A stretch of DNA of 64,000 nucleotides from Cryptomeria japonica (lineage: Eukaryota > Streptophyta > Pinopsida > Cupressales > Cupressaceae): assembly GCF_030272615.1 (NCBI RefSeq), contig NC_081406.1:264897192-264961191 (forward strand). Direction: 5' to 3'. Made by a program: the position numbers and the translations under genes. The stretch's first letter is position 1, and each line of letters starts with the position of its first letter. A model generated the notes under the pieces. That model did no database searches and was not told the origin of the DNA. It worked only from the letters and a program-made list of their open reading frames with translations. Below are positions 60,132 through 64,000 of the stretch, piece by piece.

Positions 60132-63074
60132 TGTCTTTTGCATGCTCTTATTATCTGTAGCTCTCATCTAGTCAATTGTCTAGGCCACTAGGCTTCTTCA
60201 TCTTGGTCTACGTCTTCATGCTTATGACACTTGGATTGTCCACTTTATAAAGTCATGAATGACTAAATTAGGACAGTCGTGTTGTCCATTTTGACTATCG
60301 ATATGTAATGCCTTGCTAAGGAACCTTAAAGGATAAGAGAAACACAAATAAAGAATGCATGAAATTTTTTATTTTGAAGTAATAAAGTGTCATCATGCAT
60401 AACATAAACAATAATGTTTGAACCTTGAGATAAGATAAAATTGTCGATAATCGGTGACACACATGCAAAAGATTGAACACTCGAAACTACCAATGAACAA
60501 TGAGAAAGGTCTCCCAAACCTTATTAAAACTTCTAAGAGGTGTTTAGGGTAACACATGACCATCCCCAAAGTTGTCAATCTCGATACAACACACATGACA
60601 AGCTACTATGTCCTAGGTGTCACGATTGGGCTTTGATGAAACACTAGTTGTAAATGCACACCCCGATATCATCAAAAATCACTCAAAACCTATTCAAGAC
60701 TCCTTTGAGGGGGAAATGATGTCGCTACCTTTTGAATGCATCAAAAGTGGGGTCAAATGGGTTGGACACTTGTGCATTTGAAGACATTGGAGTGAGCATG
60801 CATAATTTTCTTGGACATTGGAGTGAGCCTGCACAAGTGTCTTGAGAGGACACCTCGATGTATTTAATATTATAGCAAAGCATTAAATTTTCTTTGACTT
60901 GTACATGCATCCTTGGGATGTGTTAGCGTCCTCCAAAGTAGTGAACTCATGCTAACATCCTTAAGATGCACATTCATCCAAAACTAGAGAGGTTCCTAGT
61001 TGAAATGTATAAAGTCCCATACATCCTAAATCACTTGGAAATTTAAAATATGCACAAGCTCCAAGAACTAGGAGAAAATAACAAAAAGGTGCAAAAATGG
61101 GTCAAGTTGAGTGATACCGAGTTACTAGATGACTCCTACAAGACAAGGCAGAGTTCGAGTGGACTCATTTCATGACAACTCTACCCAAAACACCTATAAA
61201 TGGAACATACATACACCAAAAATTCCAACACAACTAAATTCCATGAAACACTTACCGAGTGGTTCCAGTTAAGCCCAAATTGTCTCTAAAGGGCCCAATC
61301 CTACTAAGGCTTGGTAAATATATCGTGACCATAATAGGAGATGACTAAATAAATCTTTGAAAGTATATTGAATACATCTATGTTCATTTTAAGAACCAAT
61401 GGAATTGTGCCTATGATAACCATATAAAATACCATGAAATGAGAAGCGTACAACCTCATGCTTAGTTGTTTGTTCTAACATCAGTCCACATAAAGATACA
61501 TCAATTCATTAGATTAAGTTAAAAATTACACTCAACTCCTCTTGGAGTGATTAACATACAAATCATTCAAGATTACAATGATTAACATTATTTTACAATG
61601 ATTACAACATTGTAAAGAATGAAGGAAGGAGAAGATCTAATGTTGCTTGAAGGAGGAATAACTCTTCAAGCCACTCATGATCCAAGTCCTTTGGTCCACA
61701 GTGGTGGTTAGTAACACCACTTGACCATATGGAACCCTTAGGTTCACCCCACCATGCTCGTGGAGATAGTCACATGACTCGAACAATCACACACACGTGC
61801 AAGGGGAGTAATAGGTTCACACGAGTGGTAAACATGGAGGATCCACTCAACATGATCACATAAAAAATTAAGAAACATAATGCCACAACAAGATTGAAAC
61901 ACCAACAAGGAATCACTTGCAACATAGATCACAACAAGGTAACCCAATTGCTCAGCAACAACATTTTCGTAAGGCACTACTCATGTATCTATAAGCTCAA
62001 AAGAATGGCTCACACAAAATTGAGTAATACTCTCATACAAATGAGGAGCCTCAATCATGCCAGATTAAGTTCCCATAGATGACCAAGCCTTCCCAACTCA
62101 CCCTTAGTTTATATGAGCATTCAAGGCATGGGAGGGGTATCCATTTAATCTTATTTAATGTGTTATCCCTACCCAACTTTTAATTATGTTTTCACTTGCT
62201 TATCAAAATACCCAATGGGTTATCCTAGCTGCCCCATTGTGCCTTGGAATCCACTGCCATCATTGACCCTATTACCTACCATAGGCTCAAGAAATCCAAA
62301 CATGAAACCAAATGATAAAGATACCAATATGCGAGACAATTACTTTCATCAAGGGAGTGCAAAAATCCTCAATACACATCAAATAATCATATTTACATTG
62401 CCATTTTCACATACAACCATAAGATACTCGATAGGACATAATACCAAGAGAATGAATCCGAATCGATCCAATAATAAAATTTACTCATATAATATCATTA
62501 TTCCACAAAATAAAATCATATTTAAAACGACAAATTTCAACTTTTACTCAAAACATAGTTTGGACTAAAACCATTCATGGAGGCTATTCACCAGTGATGG
62601 ACCTCCACAAAAAAATAAAATTTAAAACATAAACAAACAAAAATATAGGAAATTTCATTGATCTATAATTAAAGAACACTCTAAAAATGAAATAAAATTT
62701 ACATGTCATCCATCCATAAAAAAATCAGCTGTCTCCCCATATCAACCATAGTTTTCAAAATTTAACTAGTAAATTGAAATACTAAAAGGAAAGAATAAAT
62801 TCCAGTCGTAGAAATGTTCTAAATCCTTTAATAAACCATTTGCAACAAGAATCAAACACTCAAATTGAGAAATAAATGAGAAATCAAGATCTATACCTCA
62901 AATTTGGATAAAAATTCAAGATAAAAGTGAGATCCACACACACCAAAATAGACCATGAAATCCAGACAAATTGTAGAGATCATCAACATGAATATTTTGT
63001 TCCTCTACCAAAAAAATATCCAAGCCAATCCCTCCCAATCAAAAATTTAAATTTCCATTGTAGGAGTTTTGAGA
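60132..63074. other. Unassigned sequence
   Basis: No credible protein or RNA gene. At 60782-60835 a GACATTGGAGTGAGC word occurs twice. The ORF 62158-62568 (plus) is Asn/Pro/Thr-rich and looks like a chance frame. The rest is AT-rich. Confidence 0.4.
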
Positions 63075-63152
63075 GCGGAAGTTATGAAAAATAAACTAGA
63101 GCAAAAGTTATGAAAAATAAACTAAAGCAAAAGTTATGAAAAATAGACTATG
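63075..63152 (+). repeat. 26-bp tandem repeat, three copies
   Basis: GCAAAAGTTATGAAAAATAA plus ACTARA, at 63075, 63101 and 63127 with few differences. Confidence 0.85.
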
Positions 63153-64000
63153 TCAAAAATGAGTTCCAAATACAAATATAAACTCACTTTTTGAGTGAAA
63201 AGTAAAATAATAATAAAACAATTTTAAATTTAAATATCTGTAACAACCCTAAAACCTACTCTTAGGGAAATATATATTCTTACTTTTACACAAGATAAAT
63301 TTCATTACAACAAGAAAAACATAACTTCTTTTTCTTGCATGAACACAAATATATATTCAAATAAAAATTACTTTAACGATACTTGTCAAAATAACATGAT
63401 GAATTAAATCTTTCTTCACTTCATATTGCATACTGTATCATAAAAAAAATCACGACATAAATGAGTTTTACCAGTTATACTGTTAGGAGAGTTTTGTATC
63501 TGTCTCACAAGCGTCAACTAGTCAACTGTAGGAGGGAGATCATCATTAGGGTGATACACCTCCAACCATAGACCAACGGTCCCCCACACACCTTCCTACT
63601 AGAAGTGGCCCTACCCTTCACAAGGAGCTTAGCCCCATTTGGCCAAATATATATATATATATATATTGCAATCACATTCCAAAAATGAAAATACATAAAT
63701 AATAGAGTAAGAGATTCACAACATTATAAATTAAATTCTCCATTTCCCTTTCCCTCATCTTAAGAATATATCAGGTCTTTCATATCTTGAGCTCTACATA
63801 GAGAAACATGTCGACAATTGACACTCATCAAGTGGATACCATTGCATGGATAATTGATTGGGGTTATCATTGATGGCAACTCTCCTCAAAAAATTCTATT
63901 CGGTAGTTATGGATTTTGGTAACCTGTAGAGGGAGTGGTTTGTAATCTATCACCGATATTTCAGGATAAGTAGAGCACTTTTGGTCTGGAATCTTTGCGG
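63153..64000. other. Unassigned sequence with AT microsatellite
   Basis: (AT)10 at 63647-63666. 63530-63640 is GC-richer (GGTCCCCCACACACC, TTAGCCCCATTTGGCC) than its surroundings and may be the end of a short dispersed repeat; no promoter boxes support calling a SINE. Confidence 0.35.

Noticed and set aside
62158-62568. 136-codon ORF
   Set aside because: Asn/Thr/Pro/Ser-rich reading of AT-rich DNA with no recognisable domain.

Overview
The window looks like intergenic DNA from a seed plant with a very large, repeat-filled genome, most likely a gymnosperm such as a conifer. This is inference from AT-rich sequence, mostly degraded LTR retrotransposons with kilobase LTRs, plant L1-type LINE remnants, and no intact host gene that I recognise. 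There are no rRNA or tRNA genes, CRISPR arrays or bacterial features. Nearly all coding matter is broken retrotransposon protein. The exceptions are a few uninterrupted stretches, chiefly a 228-codon ORF (26666-27352, minus) and a 241-codon ORF (51492-52217, minus).

Layout, left half. 1-4515 is a Ty1/copia element on the plus strand (reverse transcriptase, RNase H, 3' LTR) split by a 1.63-kb solo LTR (67-1696, target duplication GAAAG). 5495-6625 is a solo copia-type LTR on the minus strand. 8945-9770 (minus) is an unrecognised broken coiled-coil ORF, and next to it 9772-10173 (plus) is a fragment of a Ty3/gypsy protease. 10174-16540 is long noncoding sequence with one strong hairpin. 16560-20195 is a Ty3/gypsy pol relic of the Tat/Ogre-like kind (extra RNase H, RT, RNase H, integrase). 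It is followed by an array of short palindromes (20622-21768) and a long degenerate ORF with a coiled-coil C-terminus (22091-25449). A polypurine tract and an LTR-like sequence follow, interrupted by a 5'-truncated LINE (25784-29933, minus).

Layout, right half. 31930-57480 can be read as one nest. The host is a minus-strand Ty3/gypsy element: integrase at 31930-32600, RNase H and RT at 32601-34280, protease at 42097-42720, gag at 43319-44376 and 57314-57480. Into it went element A (plus, 34286-42091, target duplication ATACT), between protease and RT, and element B (minus, 44377-57308, target duplication ACATC/ACATA), within gag. Element C (minus, 49268-55340, target duplication CAATG) then went into the gag of element B. 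The host and element B reading frames continue when the insertions are removed.

Elements A, B and C and the solo LTR at 67-1696 are one family. Their LTRs begin TGTAGTGTYRTAAAWTG, the three full elements share a primer-binding-site context TTTTGGTGAAYCT, and the LTRs carry short palindromes of the form GGAC(C/A)...(T/G)GTCC. The three elements with internal sequence encode gag, a zinc-knuckle-like segment, a retropepsin-like domain without the catalytic D-S/T-G, and a conserved C-terminal region. None has reverse transcriptase or integrase, so they must be mobilised in trans. The two palindrome systems (LTR modules and the 20.6-21.8 kb array), the gag/protease-only architecture and the unidentified ORFs are the least explained parts of the window.
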